Shown here: positions 9,704 through 20,300 of the stretch, piece by piece
How the letters are laid out: each line of letters starts with the position of its first letter
How positions within the stretch are numbered: the stretch's first letter is position 1
DNA from: Cafeteria roenbergensis
Lineage: Eukaryota; Sar; Bigyra; Bicosoecida; Cafeteriaceae
Assembly (NCBI GenBank): GCA_008330645.1
Contig: VLTN01000014.1
Coordinates: 1-64,000, forward strand
DNA: 64,000 bases
Direction of reading: 5' to 3'
Position numbers and translations under genes: made by a program
Notes under the pieces: model-generated
Told to the model about the DNA's origin: nothing
The model's database searches: none
Seen by the model: the letters and a program-made list of their open reading frames with translations, nothing else

Positions 9704-12700
9704 TCAGCTCCGTGCCGCCTTAGCCGCCCTGACCAACGCTTGTGTTCGCACCCACAGCGTCAAGGTGCGGCGGCGGTGCCATCGCTGGCGCTGCTCGGCA
9801 ACGAGGAGCACTTCGGTACAGGAAGCGCTCGTGCACATGGCCAGCGCGTTGTTGCCAGCCTGCGTTCGGGGACACCTACCATCGTGCAAAGCAATAGCTG
9901 ACGAGGCTTTCATCACTGCTATCATCTCGCACGGCAAAGGCCAGGGGCAGGGCCTAAAGCCTGGGTAGCTCTGGTTCCAGCGCGCCTCATGCCCAGAGTG
10001 GGACCAATTCGCGGAGGACTGAGCAGGCTATAAGAATTTGGGCAGGCTCACATTGTTCTTGGCCTCCAGGTCGGCGCCCCGGTCCAGCAGTAGCTCCACC
10101 ATGTCCTTGTGGCCACGCCGTGCCGCTGCAACAAGAGCCGTTGCACCATACTGCGACGCCACAGGCCCGCATGTCACCTCACGTCGTCGCACCATCGCCT
10201 CCCTGCTAACGTCTCACCCCGCCACCGCCGCCTCCCTCGCCGGCCTGCCACAGGAGCACGACGCGCCGACGCATCACAGCCGTCGCCGCGCCCCGGTACC
10301 CGCCCGTGGCACCCGGCGTGGCCCGTCGCGAAGCAACACACGGCCGCCGCACTCACGCGGTCCTTGGCCTCCAGGTCGGCGCCGCGGTCCACCAGCAGCT
10401 CCACCGTGGCTTTGTGACAACGCCATGCTGCCGCAACAAGCGCCGTAGCACCGTTCTGCGACGTCGCAGGCCATCGCGTCACTGCACCTCGCCGCACCAT
10501 CGCTCCCCTGCTGACGTGCCACCCAGCCACCGCCGCCTCCCTCGCCGGACCGCGATGGCAGCAAGACGCCCCGACGCATCATCGCCACCGCCACCCCATA
10601 GCCTGTCCGTTATGCCTGGCGAGCCCCGTCGCGCAGCAACACACGGCTGCCGCACTCACGCGGTCCTTGGCCTCCAGGTCGGCGCCCCGGTCCACCAGCA
10701 GCTCCACCGTGGCCATGTGACCACGCCATGCTGCCGCAACAAGCGCCGTAGCACCGTTCTGCGACGTCGCAGGCCATCGCGTCACTGCACCTCGCCGCAC
10801 CATCGCTCTCCTGCCGACATGCGCCCACCAAGCACCGCCTCCCACGCCGGCCCGCAATGGCAGCAAGACGCCCCGACGCATCACAGCCATCGCCGCGCCT
10901 CGGTACCCGCCCGTGGCACCCGGCGTGGCCCGTCGCGAAGCAACACATGGCCGCCGCACTCACGCGGTCCTTGGCCTCCAGGTCGGCGCCGCGGTCCAGC
11001 AGCAGCTCCACCGTGGCCATGTGGCCACGCCATGCTGCCGCAACAAGCGCCGTAGCACCGTTCTGCGACGTCGCAGGCCATCGCGTCACTGCACCTCGCC
11101 GCACCATCGCTCTCCTGCCGACATCGCCCCCCGCCACCGCCGCCTCCCTCGCCGCACCGCGATGGCAGCAAGACGCCCCGACGCATCACAGCCATCGCCG
11201 CGCCTCGGTACCCGCCCGTGGCACCCGGCGTGGCCCGTCGCGAAGCAACACATGGCCGCCGCACTCACGCGGTCCTCGGACTCCGGGTCGGCGCCCCAGC
11301 CCACCAACAGCTCCACCGTGTCCTTGAGGACTTGCCAGGCAGACCGAACAAGCGCCACAACGAAGTGCTGCAACGTCGAACAACACAGCACCTGATCCAC
11401 CATCGCCCCTCTGCTGACGTCCCACCCCGCCACCGCCACCTCCCTCGCCGGCGCGCGATGGCAGCACGACGCCCCGACGCATCGCCACCATCGCCACATT
11501 CCGTGCCCGCTCGTGGCATCCGGCGCGGCCTGTCGCGAAGCATCACATGGCCGCCGCACTCACGCAGTCCTGGGCCTCCAGGTAGGCGCCGCGGTCCAGC
11601 AGCAGCTCCACCATGTCCTTGTGGCCACGTCGCGCTGCCGCAACAAGAGCCGTTGCACCGTACTGCAACGTCGCAGGCCTTCACGAAACAGCAACTCGTC
11701 GCACCATCGCTCCCCTACCATCATCGCCCCCCAGCCAGCGCCGCCGCGCACGACGGCCTGCGACGGCAGCACGACGCCCCGACGCAGCATCGCCATCGCC
11801 GCCCCCCCTGGCCGGCCCACGACGCCCGGCGCGGCACGTCACGCAGCAACACACGGCCGCCGCACTCACGCAGTCCTTGGCCTCCAGGTCGGCGCCCCGG
11901 TCCAGCAGCAGCTCCACCGTGTCCTTGTGGCCACCGGATGCAGCTCGGGTAAGCGCTGTAGAGCCATCCTGCGACGTTGCAGGCCCGCATGTCACCGCAC
12001 CTCGTCGCACCATCGCTCCCGTGCTGAAGTCCCACTCGGCCAGCGCCGCCTTCAAACAGGCACGCGATTGCAGCACAACGCCCCGCCGCACCATCGCCAT
12101 GCTGCACTCCCCACCCGCCCGTGGCTCCCGGCTCGGTCCGTCGCGCAGCAACACACGGCCGCCACACTCACGTAGCCCTTGGCCTCCAGGTCGGCACCCC
12201 GGTCCAGCAGCAGCTCCACCATGTCCTTGTGGCCATGGTACGTAGCTTGGAATAGCGCCTTAGCGCCAGCCTGAGTTGTCGCAGGCGCGCACGTCACCGC
12301 ACCTCATCGCACCATTGCTCCCCTGGTGGCATCGCCCCCGCCAGCGCCGCCTCCCACGCCGGCAGCGTGCTTTGCTGCACCACCCCCCGACGCATCACCG
12401 CCATTGCCGCACCCTCCGTGCCCGCCTAAATCGCCCGTCGCGCAGCAACACACGGCCGCCACGCTCACGTAGCCTTTGGCCTCCAGGTCGGCGCCGCGGT
12501 CCAGCAGCAGCTCCACCGTGGCTTTGTGGCCATCGTACATAGCTCCAAGAAGCGCCGTTGCACCACACTGCGATGTCGCAGGCCATCGCGTCACCGCACC
12601 TTGTCGCACCATCGCTCCCCTGCTGACGTCCCAACCCGCCAGCGCCGCCTCCCACGACGGCCTGCCACAGCAGCACGACGCCCCGACGCATCGCCGTCAT

Positions 12701-15700
12701 CGCCACATCCCCGTACTCGCCCGTGGCACCCGGCTCGGCCCGTCGCGCAGCAACACATGGCCGCCGCACTCACGCAGTCCTTGGCCTCCAGGTCGGCACC
12801 CCAGTCCAGCAGCAGCTGCACCGTGTCCTTGTGGCCACGGGACGCGGCAAGACCAAGCGCCGTAGCCTCACCCTGCGAGGTCACAGGCCCGCACGTCACC
12901 GCACCTCATCGCGCCATCGCTCCCCTGCTGACGTCGCCTCCAGTCAGGGCCGCCTCCCACGCCGGCAGCGTGCTTTGCTGCACCACGCCTCGACACATCG
13001 CCGCCATTGCCGCACCCCCGGTGCCCGCCTCAAACGCCCGTCGCGCAGCAACACACGGCCGCCACGCTCACGTAGCCTTTGGCCTCCAGGTCGGCGCCGC
13101 GGTCCAGCAGCAGCTCCACCGTGGCTTTGTGGCCATCAGATGCGGCTGCAACAAGCCCCGTCGCGCCATGCTGCGACGCCGCAGGCCCGCACGTCACCGC
13201 ACCTCGTCGCACCATCGCCCCCCTGTTGACGTCCCACCCCGCCACCGCCGCATCCCACGCCGGCCTGCCACAGCAGCACGACGCCCCGACGCATCATCGC
13301 CATCACCACACCCCTGTACTCGCCCGTGGCACCCGGCATGGCCCGTAGCGTAGCAACACACGGCCGCCACACTCACGCGGTCCGTGGACTCCAGGTCGGC
13401 CCCCCGGTCCAGCAGCAGCTGCACCGTGTCCTTGTGGCCACGCCGTGCAGCCGCAACAAGAGCCGTTGCACCGTACTGCGACGTCGCACAACATATCAAT
13501 TCGTCGCACCATCGCCCCCCTGCTGACGTCCCACCCCGCCACTGCCGCCTCGCAAACAGGCACGCGATGGCAGCACGACGCCCCCACGCAAACCGCCAAT
13601 ACTGCGCCCCACGCCCGTCCGGCCACAACACCCGGCGCGACCTGTCGCGCAACATCACACGGCCGCCGCACTCACGTCGTCCTTGCCGTCCAGGTCGGCC
13701 CCCCAGTCCAGGAGCAGCTGCACCGTGTCCTTGTGGCCAGCAAACGCCATCAGGACAAGCGCCGTTGCACCGCACTGCGACGTCACAGGCCCTCACGTCA
13801 CCGCACGTCGTCGCACCATCGCTCCCTTGCCGGCATCACCCCCTGCCAGAGCCGCCTCCCACGCCGGCCCTCGTCGAGAGCACGACGCCCCGGCGCATCA
13901 CCGCCACCGCCGCACCCCGGTACGCGCCCAGAACGCCCCGCGCGACCCGTCACGAAGCATCAAACGGCCGCCGCACTCACGTGGTCCTTGGAGTGCAGGT
14001 CGGCGCCTCGGTCCAACAGCAGATCCACCGTGTCCTTATGACCACGCCGTGCTGCTGCAACAAGAGCCGTTGCACCATACTGCGACGTCGCAGGCCTTGA
14101 CGTCACAGCTTCTCGTCGCACCATTGCTCCCTTGCCGGCCGGCGCCACCTCGCACGCCCGCCCGCGACAGCAGAACGACGCCCCAACGCATCTTCGCCAT
14201 CCCCGCCCTGCCCGCACGTACACGACGCCTGGCGCGGCCCGCCGCGCAGCATCACACGGTCGCCGCACTCACGCGGTCCTTGGCCTCCAGGTCGGCGCCC
14301 CGGTCCACCAGCAGCTCCACCGTGTCCTTGTGACCACGCCGTGCCGCCGCAACAAGAGCCGTTGCACCGTACTGCGACGCCGCGTGCCAGCACGACACCG
14401 CACCTCGTCGCGCCGTCGCTCCCCTGCTCGCATTCCACCCCGCCAGCGCGGCCTCCCACGCCGGTCTGCCAGCAGCACGACGTCCCGATGCATCATCGCC
14501 TTCGCCGCACCACGGTACCCGCCCGTGGCACCCGGCGTGGCCCGTCGCGAAGCAACACATGGCCGCCGCACTCACGCGGTCCTTGGCCTCCAGGTCGGCG
14601 CCGCGGTCCAGCAGTACCTCCACTGTTGCCATATGACCAACTTGAGCCATCAGAACAAGCGCCGTGGCACCGTTCTGCAATGTCGCAGGCCCTCACGTCA
14701 CCGCACCTCGTCGCACCATCGCTCGCCTGCTCACGTGCCCCCCCGCCAGCGCTGCCTGCCTCGCTGGCCTGCCACAGGGCCACCACGACCCGACGCATCA
14801 TCGCCATCGCTGCACTCCCCTCCCGCCCGTGGCACCCGGCGTGGCCCGTCGCGAAGCAACACACGGCCGCCGCACTCACGCGGTCCTTGGCCTCCAGGTA
14901 GGCGCCCCGGTCCAGCAGCAGCTCCACCGTGTCCTTGTGGCCATGGTACGTAGCTCGGAAAAGCGCCGTACCGCCAGCCTGAGTCGTCGCAAGCCCGCGT
15001 GTCACCTCACGTCGTCGCACCATCGCCTCCCTGCTGACGTCACACCCCGCCACCGCCGCCTCCCTCGCCGGCCCGCGATGGCAGCACGACGCCCCGACGC
15101 ATCACAGCCATCGCCGCGCCCCGGTACCCGCCCGTGGCACCCGGCGTGGCCCGTCGCGAAGCAACACATGGCCGCCGCACTCACGCGGTCCTTGGCCTCC
15201 AGGTCGGCGCCGCGGTCCACCAACAGCTCCACCGTGGCCATGTGACCACGCCATGCTGCCGCAACAAGCGCCGTAGCACCGTTCTGCGACGTCGTAGGCC
15301 AACGCGTCACTGCACCTCGCCGCATCATCGCTCTCCTGCCGACATCGCCCCCCGCCACCGCCGCCTCCCTCGCCGCACCGCGATGGCAGCACGACGCCCC
15401 GACGCATCACAGCCATCGCCGCGCCTCGGTACCCGCCCGTGGCACCCGGCGTGGCCCGTCGCGAAGCAGCACACGGCCGCCGCACTCACGCGGTCCTCGG
15501 ACTCCAGGTAGGCGCCCCGGTCCAGCAGTAGCTCCACCATGTCCTTGTGGCCACGCCGCGCTGCCACAACAAGCGCCGTTGCACCGTACTGCGACGTCGC
15601 AGGCCCGCACGGCACAGCAACTCGTCGCACCATCGCCCCCCTGCTGACATCCCACCTCGCCTGCGCCGCATCCCACGCCGGCCCGCAATGGCAGCACGAC

Positions 15701-16583
15701 GCCCCGACTCATCGCCGCCATCGCCGCGCCTCGGTACCCGCCCGTGGCACCCGGCGTGGCCCGTCGCGAAGCAGCACACGGCCGCCGCACTCACGCGGTC
15801 CTTGGCCTCCAGGTCGGCGCCCCGGTCCAGCAGTAGCTTCACCATGTCCTTGTGGCCACGCCGTGCCGCTGCAACAAGAGCCGTTGCACCACACTGCGAC
15901 GTCGAAGGCCCTCACGTCACCGCACCTTGTCGCACCATCGCTCCCTTGCCGGCATCGACCCCGCCTGCGCCGCCTCCCACGACGGCCCGCGATGGCAGCA
16001 CGACGCCCCGACGCATCATCGCCATCGCCACATTCCCGTTCCCGCCCGTGGCACCCGGCGCGCCCCGTCGCGCAGCAACACACGGCCGCGGCACTCACGC
16101 GGTCCTTGGCCTCCAGGTCGGCGCCCCGGTCCACCAGCAGCTCCACCGAGTCCTTATGACCACGCCGTGCTGCCACAACAAGCGCCGTAGCACCACCCTG
16201 CGAGGTCTCGTGCCTTCAGCAACCACAATCCACACGGCTCGCGACCGGCGCAACTTCACGCCAGTCACCGATCGGCAACCAGCAAGTCTTGCCACCGCCT
16301 TTGTCGCCCTCGCGCTCGACGGCCCCCACGCTGGCCCGCGCAGTCCGTGGCGCAGCAGCCCAACAGGTGAAAGAAAGGCACCACTCTGGTTGTATCACGA
16401 CCCATGCCCCCGCCAGTGAGCGGGGAGCGTGGCTTCAGTCGCAGTGCTCACAGCACGAGCGTTGTTCCAGTCCACCGGCGCGCCCTCATCGAGCAGCCTG
16501 CTGGCCTCAGCGGTGTTCCCGGCCCTCGTCGCCTCCCAGAGCGCGCTTGCCATTGCGCTTGCATCCACACGGAAGGTGGCCAT
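9704..16583 (-). CDS. Ankyrin-repeat protein, one repeat per exon (21 repeat exons)
   Basis: Exon 1 (16583-16452) encodes 44 residues starting MATFRVDASAM and includes a first degenerate ankyrin unit. Then come 21 exons of exactly 99 bp, phase 0, each one 33-residue ankyrin repeat of pattern xGATALxxAAxxGHxxxVELLLDRGADLEAKDR. Exon left ends are at 16099, 15795, 15490, 15185, 14880, 14576, 14273, 13981, 13676, 13377, 13072, 12774, 12469, 12172, 11870, 11564, 11269, 10964, 10660, 10357 and 10052. All donors are GTGAGT/C and acceptors are of the CGACGTCGCAG type. A final exon (9859-9704) adds 51 residues with a basic RWHRRR motif; its intron (192 bp) fits the others. Predicted length is 788 residues. 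If the last intron is retained, translation stops at 10028 and gives 744. There is no signal peptide or membrane segment. Ankyrin arrays are protein-binding scaffolds; the partner is unknown. Confidence 0.85.
10052..16197 (-). repeat. Tandem array of ~300-bp exon+intron units
   Basis: The coding exon (99 bp) and following intron (193-207 bp; 254 bp for the first intron upstream of the array) recur 21 times with a period of 292-306 bp. Introns share long blocks across the array, such as GATGCGTCGGGGCGTC and GTGCCACGGGCGGGTAC. The unit that amplified was therefore exon plus intron, not the coding repeat alone. Confidence 0.9.
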
Positions 16584-17099
16584 GCTGTCCGATGAGCGGG
16601 GGGGCGGGCAAGCGCTGGGTGGAACGGTCAGAGTGTGCCGTCGCTCTCTTGGGCTATGGTTGGGTCGGGAACTGGGGCAGAGCCCGACGGCCCCAATGTT
16701 CGTTCAAATCAGGGCCAAGAATTCAAGACTCGCAGCGTCCCCGTGCTTGCCAGCCAGCCGCGCCGGTGAGCGGGATGCGACGAACATGCTACGACGAGCA
16801 CTGCCATTGTAGCACGCTCAAGCCTCTCCAGCGTGCTTGTTTTGGCATGCCGCTGTGCTGCAACCCCGGTCGTGCAAAGACTGCCCGACAGAGCAGAGTT
16901 CACGGTGCCTCGGGATCTCGGCGCGCGCGTGACAAGTCTATAGGTTTGGCAACAGGATGAGACACACGTCTCGCTGGTCACGGGACTGAGTCGTGATAGC
17001 AAAGTGGGCGTTGAGCATCGGGATCTCACAACAACAAAATTTACACGTTGTGTTCACGTTTTAGTTATCCATAGTCATATACCCGTTACTTGAGCACAT
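16584..17099. other. Intergenic region, nothing recognised
   Basis: About 515 bp separate the start of the ankyrin gene from the tRNA. It presumably contains the ankyrin promoter. I see no conserved open frame, TATA-like box or repeat. Its last ~100 bp are clearly more AT-rich than the surroundings, as often upstream of tRNA genes. Confidence 0.5.
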
Positions 17100-17181
17100 G
17101 ACAACGTGCCCGAGTGGTTAAGGGGGCAGTTTCGAACACTGTTACATTTCATGTGCGTAGGTTCGAGTCCTGCCGTTGTCG
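17100..17181 (+). tRNA. tRNA-Ser(CGA)
   Basis: An 82-nt class II tRNA. The acceptor stem GACAACG pairs with CGTTGTC. The D arm carries GAGTGGTTAAGG. The anticodon stem GCAGT/ACTGT closes the loop TTCGAAC, with anticodon CGA (reads UCG, serine). A long variable arm (ACAT..ATGT) fits serine, and the T arm is GTAGG-TTCGAGT-CCTGC. The discriminator is G, as in eukaryotic serine tRNAs. CCA follows in the DNA (17182-17184), probably by chance. A T-run from 17188 can end RNA polymerase III transcription. No intron. Confidence 0.93.
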
Positions 17182-17187
17182 CCATTC

Positions 17188-17196
17188 GTTTTTTTC
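17188..17196 (+). terminator. RNA polymerase III T-run after tRNA-Ser
   Basis: A run of T residues (GTTTTTTTC) lies a few bases past the tRNA 3' end, the normal position and composition for a polymerase III terminator. Confidence 0.6.
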
Positions 17197-17361
17197 TTCC
17201 TTGTCTGATTACATATTTTAGTGTGAAGCCCCGCACATTTGTGCTCATGCAATCCCGCGAGGGGACAATCGCCCTTGGTCCATTCGAGTGGGACGCCCGT
17301 GCGTAGCTGAGGCATTTTGCCTTGAGAGCGCTGCAGGGCGCCGGCAGCCAACACACAGAAA

Positions 17362-20300
17362 TCAATTCACGCCACTGCGAGCCGGAGTACTCGGGGAGTG
17401 ATCGATGGTTGGCTGCCCACCGAGCTCCGGCCCAGCAGCCTCCTCCTCGCCGCTTGCGCCAGCTGCGCCGGGGGACGTCGCGCCCCCTGCCAGCTGCTGC
17501 GCTTTGGCGAGGCGCGAGTACAACCCCCCCTTTTCAAGCAGCATGGCGTGGCTTCCTTGCTCCTTGAGCTCACCGTCCTCGAGCACAAGAATGTTGTCTG
17601 CGTCTTTGAGGGTCGAGAGCCTGTGGGCGACAAAGACGGAGGTCCGGTGGAGGTCCTTGCGCTTGGTTTCCGCGAGAAGGCGGTCCAGCGCGCGCTGCAC
17701 CTCCTGCTCGGACTTGGTGTCCAGTGCGGACGTCACTTCGTCGCCGATGAGGAATCCGGGCTTGCGCACGAGTGCGCGGGCGATTGCGATGCGTTGCTTT
17801 TGGCCCCCAGAGAGACGGCTGCTGCCCTGGTTCCCCACGAACGTAGAGTAGCCAAGTGGCAGCCGGTGCTGGATGAACTCGTGAGCAAAGGCCGACTTGG
17901 CAGCGGCCTCCACTTCGCCGCGGCTTGCCGCCACGCTCGCGTGCGTCCCCGTAGCGAGGCCCAGGTCTGCAAGCGGCTTGCCCGCCGTGCCGCCTCGCCT
18001 GCCGTACGCAATGTTGTAGTGGACTGTGTCGCTGAAGAGAGCTGGCTCCTGCCCAACAAGGCCCATGCGCTCTCGCAGCTCCACGATGTTGTACTCCTTG
18101 AGGTCCTTGCCGTCGAGCAGGATGGTGCCCGAGTCGGGGTCGTAGAAGCGCATGAGGAGCTGCACGATGGTGGACTTGCCGCTGCCAGAAGGGCCGACGA
18201 GGCCAATTGTCGAGTCGGTGCGGAAAGTTGCCGAAAAGTTCCGCAGGGCAACCGCCTCGGGCCGAGCTGGGTAGGAGAAGGACACATTGTGAAACTCCAC
18301 CACTCCTGGGGCGCTGGCCGGGGCTGCGGCGCCGGGTTTGGCTGCGGCTGCGCCGTCGCCGGCTGCTGCAGACGTCCCGCCGCCAGTCACAGCAACCGAA
18401 GCAAGGACCGCCGCGTTGTCCTCGGTCGGCGCCATCTTTGGCGTGCGGTCGACGATTGCAAAAATACTCGCCGCAGCAAGGCCGGCCTTGCCGATGTCTC
18501 CGCTCATTGCGCCTGCGCTTGCGCTCCCCGAGACGCCAAACGACAGACCGAAGAAGGCACGAAACACGGCGTTCACCTCGATGACGCCGTCGGCCACAAA
18601 GCGGCTTCCTGCCCAGAAGACGAGCGAGAACGCAGCGTAGTTGAGGAACTGCGCCACCCCCATGGCAAGCCCGCCCATGACGCCCTGGGCCACTGCGTCT
18701 CGCCGAGGCCCCTCCAGCGACCGCTCAAAGGACGCGACCACGTGACGCTGCACGCCCAGGCCAGCCACAGTTCGGTTGCTGCGCGCTGCCTCGTCCAAGA
18801 TTCGAGCGCCAGATTCGAGCGCTGCCTTTGCGCCGCCGCCGAACCCGCGGTAGGCGCGCGCCTTCATGATGCTCCCGAATGCAAGGGCAGGCACAATTGC
18901 CATGACGATGAGGGAGAGCTGCCACGTCGCTGAGAAGGCAATGGCCAGGCCCGCGATGAGACTGACGCCGCCAGCCAGCGTGACGCCAAGCCGCTCTCCC
19001 GTGGCGGCGCGAACCAGCGCAGAGTCCCCTGCCAGGCGCGCGGTCAGCTGGCCCGCGGCGTTGGACGGGTAGTCAAAGTACGCCACCTCCTGCCTGAGCA
19101 GCTTGCGAAACGCGAGCTTCCGCAGCCTCGTTGTGAGGCGCGCCCCAAGGAACACGAAGAGCGAGGTCTGCACCCAGTGGGCGACGAGGGAGCCCACCCC
19201 AATGCCCACGAACAGCAGGCAGTAGAAGAGCACGCCCTGCTCGAACTCCTCTCCAGTCTTGTACAGCACGGTGAGGATATCGCTGAGGCCCAGGGCGTAC
19301 ACCGGCATGATGGATCCGGCCACGGCGGCCGCCAGGAGTGCCGCAGCCAGCGCCAGCGCCTCGGGGCGCTGGTACCCCATGATGCGGTTGAAGGGCACGG
19401 GCTGCCGTGACGCCGTCAGCAGCTTGTCTAGCAGCGAGTTGCGCGCGCGCGCCGGCGGGATCATCAGCGCACGGTCCACAGCCTCCGGGGTCGCCTCCCA
19501 AAGAGCCGTCTTGGCGTCGCGGCATGCCTTGGCCATGGACTCGGACTCGGGAAGCAAGCGAACCGGTCCGCCCTTGCCCGCCCGGGCCTGCGCAACTGCC
19601 TCGGCGATTCCCGCGGGGCCCTTTCCGGCGGTGGCAATGAGCTCAAGAGCACGGTCGGCGGGAATGCCAAGCCACCACTGCAGCAGCCATTGTTTCTCCG
19701 ACTCGGCCATCTCCAGGAACGCAGACTGGAGTAGCACAACTCGCGGAAGCGAGCGTGACAGGGGCTTCGTGTCGCCGGTCAGGGCGCTGTCTGGCAGCAG
19801 GGCCGCGTCGGCCGCCTCAGCGTCTGTCATGGGAGGGCCGGTGGCCCCGTCAAGCAGGCCGAAAAAGAGAGCGTCGGCTGCCGTGCGCGTGCCCCCCGCG
19901 AGGAACGTGTCGACCCGCGCCCGGACCATGAGCAGCTCGGACATGGCGCGCTCGTCTGCGCCGGCCTGGCCGTCGTCCGTGTCCGCGGCCGACGACGCGC
20001 GGCGCGACCTGGAAACGCCAACGCCTCGCCCTGCCAACCCTCCAGCCGAAATGGCGGACGGGGAGGCCGGGACGGCGCCTCCTGCTTCAGCTGCGGCTCC
20101 GTCGGCAGGGGTCCCTGTCGCGCCTGCTTCGTCGGCCAGGCCCTGCCCGGCGGCCAGCGCGTGGTACACGCCCTTGGCGCGCATGAGCTCCTCGTGGGAG
20201 CCCTGCTCCACCTTCCGGCCAGAGTCGAGGACCACGATTGTGGTTGCGCGAGTGACCGTTGAGAGCCGGTGCGCAATGAGAATCGAGGTCAGTTCCGAGC

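Noticed and set aside
9567-9968. 133-codon + strand frame at 9567-9968
   Set aside because: It overlaps the retrotransposon tail and the antisense of the last ankyrin exon and has no family resemblance.
10306-11055. Plus-strand open frames across the ankyrin array
   Set aside because: They arise because exon and intron antisense are both GC-rich and repeated; the conserved protein pattern exists only on the minus strand.
10052-16197. Regular ~300-bp spacing suggestive of a CRISPR-like or satellite array
   Set aside because: Unit length, coding ankyrin pattern and splice sites explain the periodicity. Repeats are far too long for CRISPR and the genome is eukaryotic.
17182-17184. Organellar or bacterial origin of the tRNA because of encoded CCA
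   Set aside because: Surroundings, polymerase III-type T-run and GC-rich nuclear genes on both sides point to a nuclear gene; CCA is likely coincidence.
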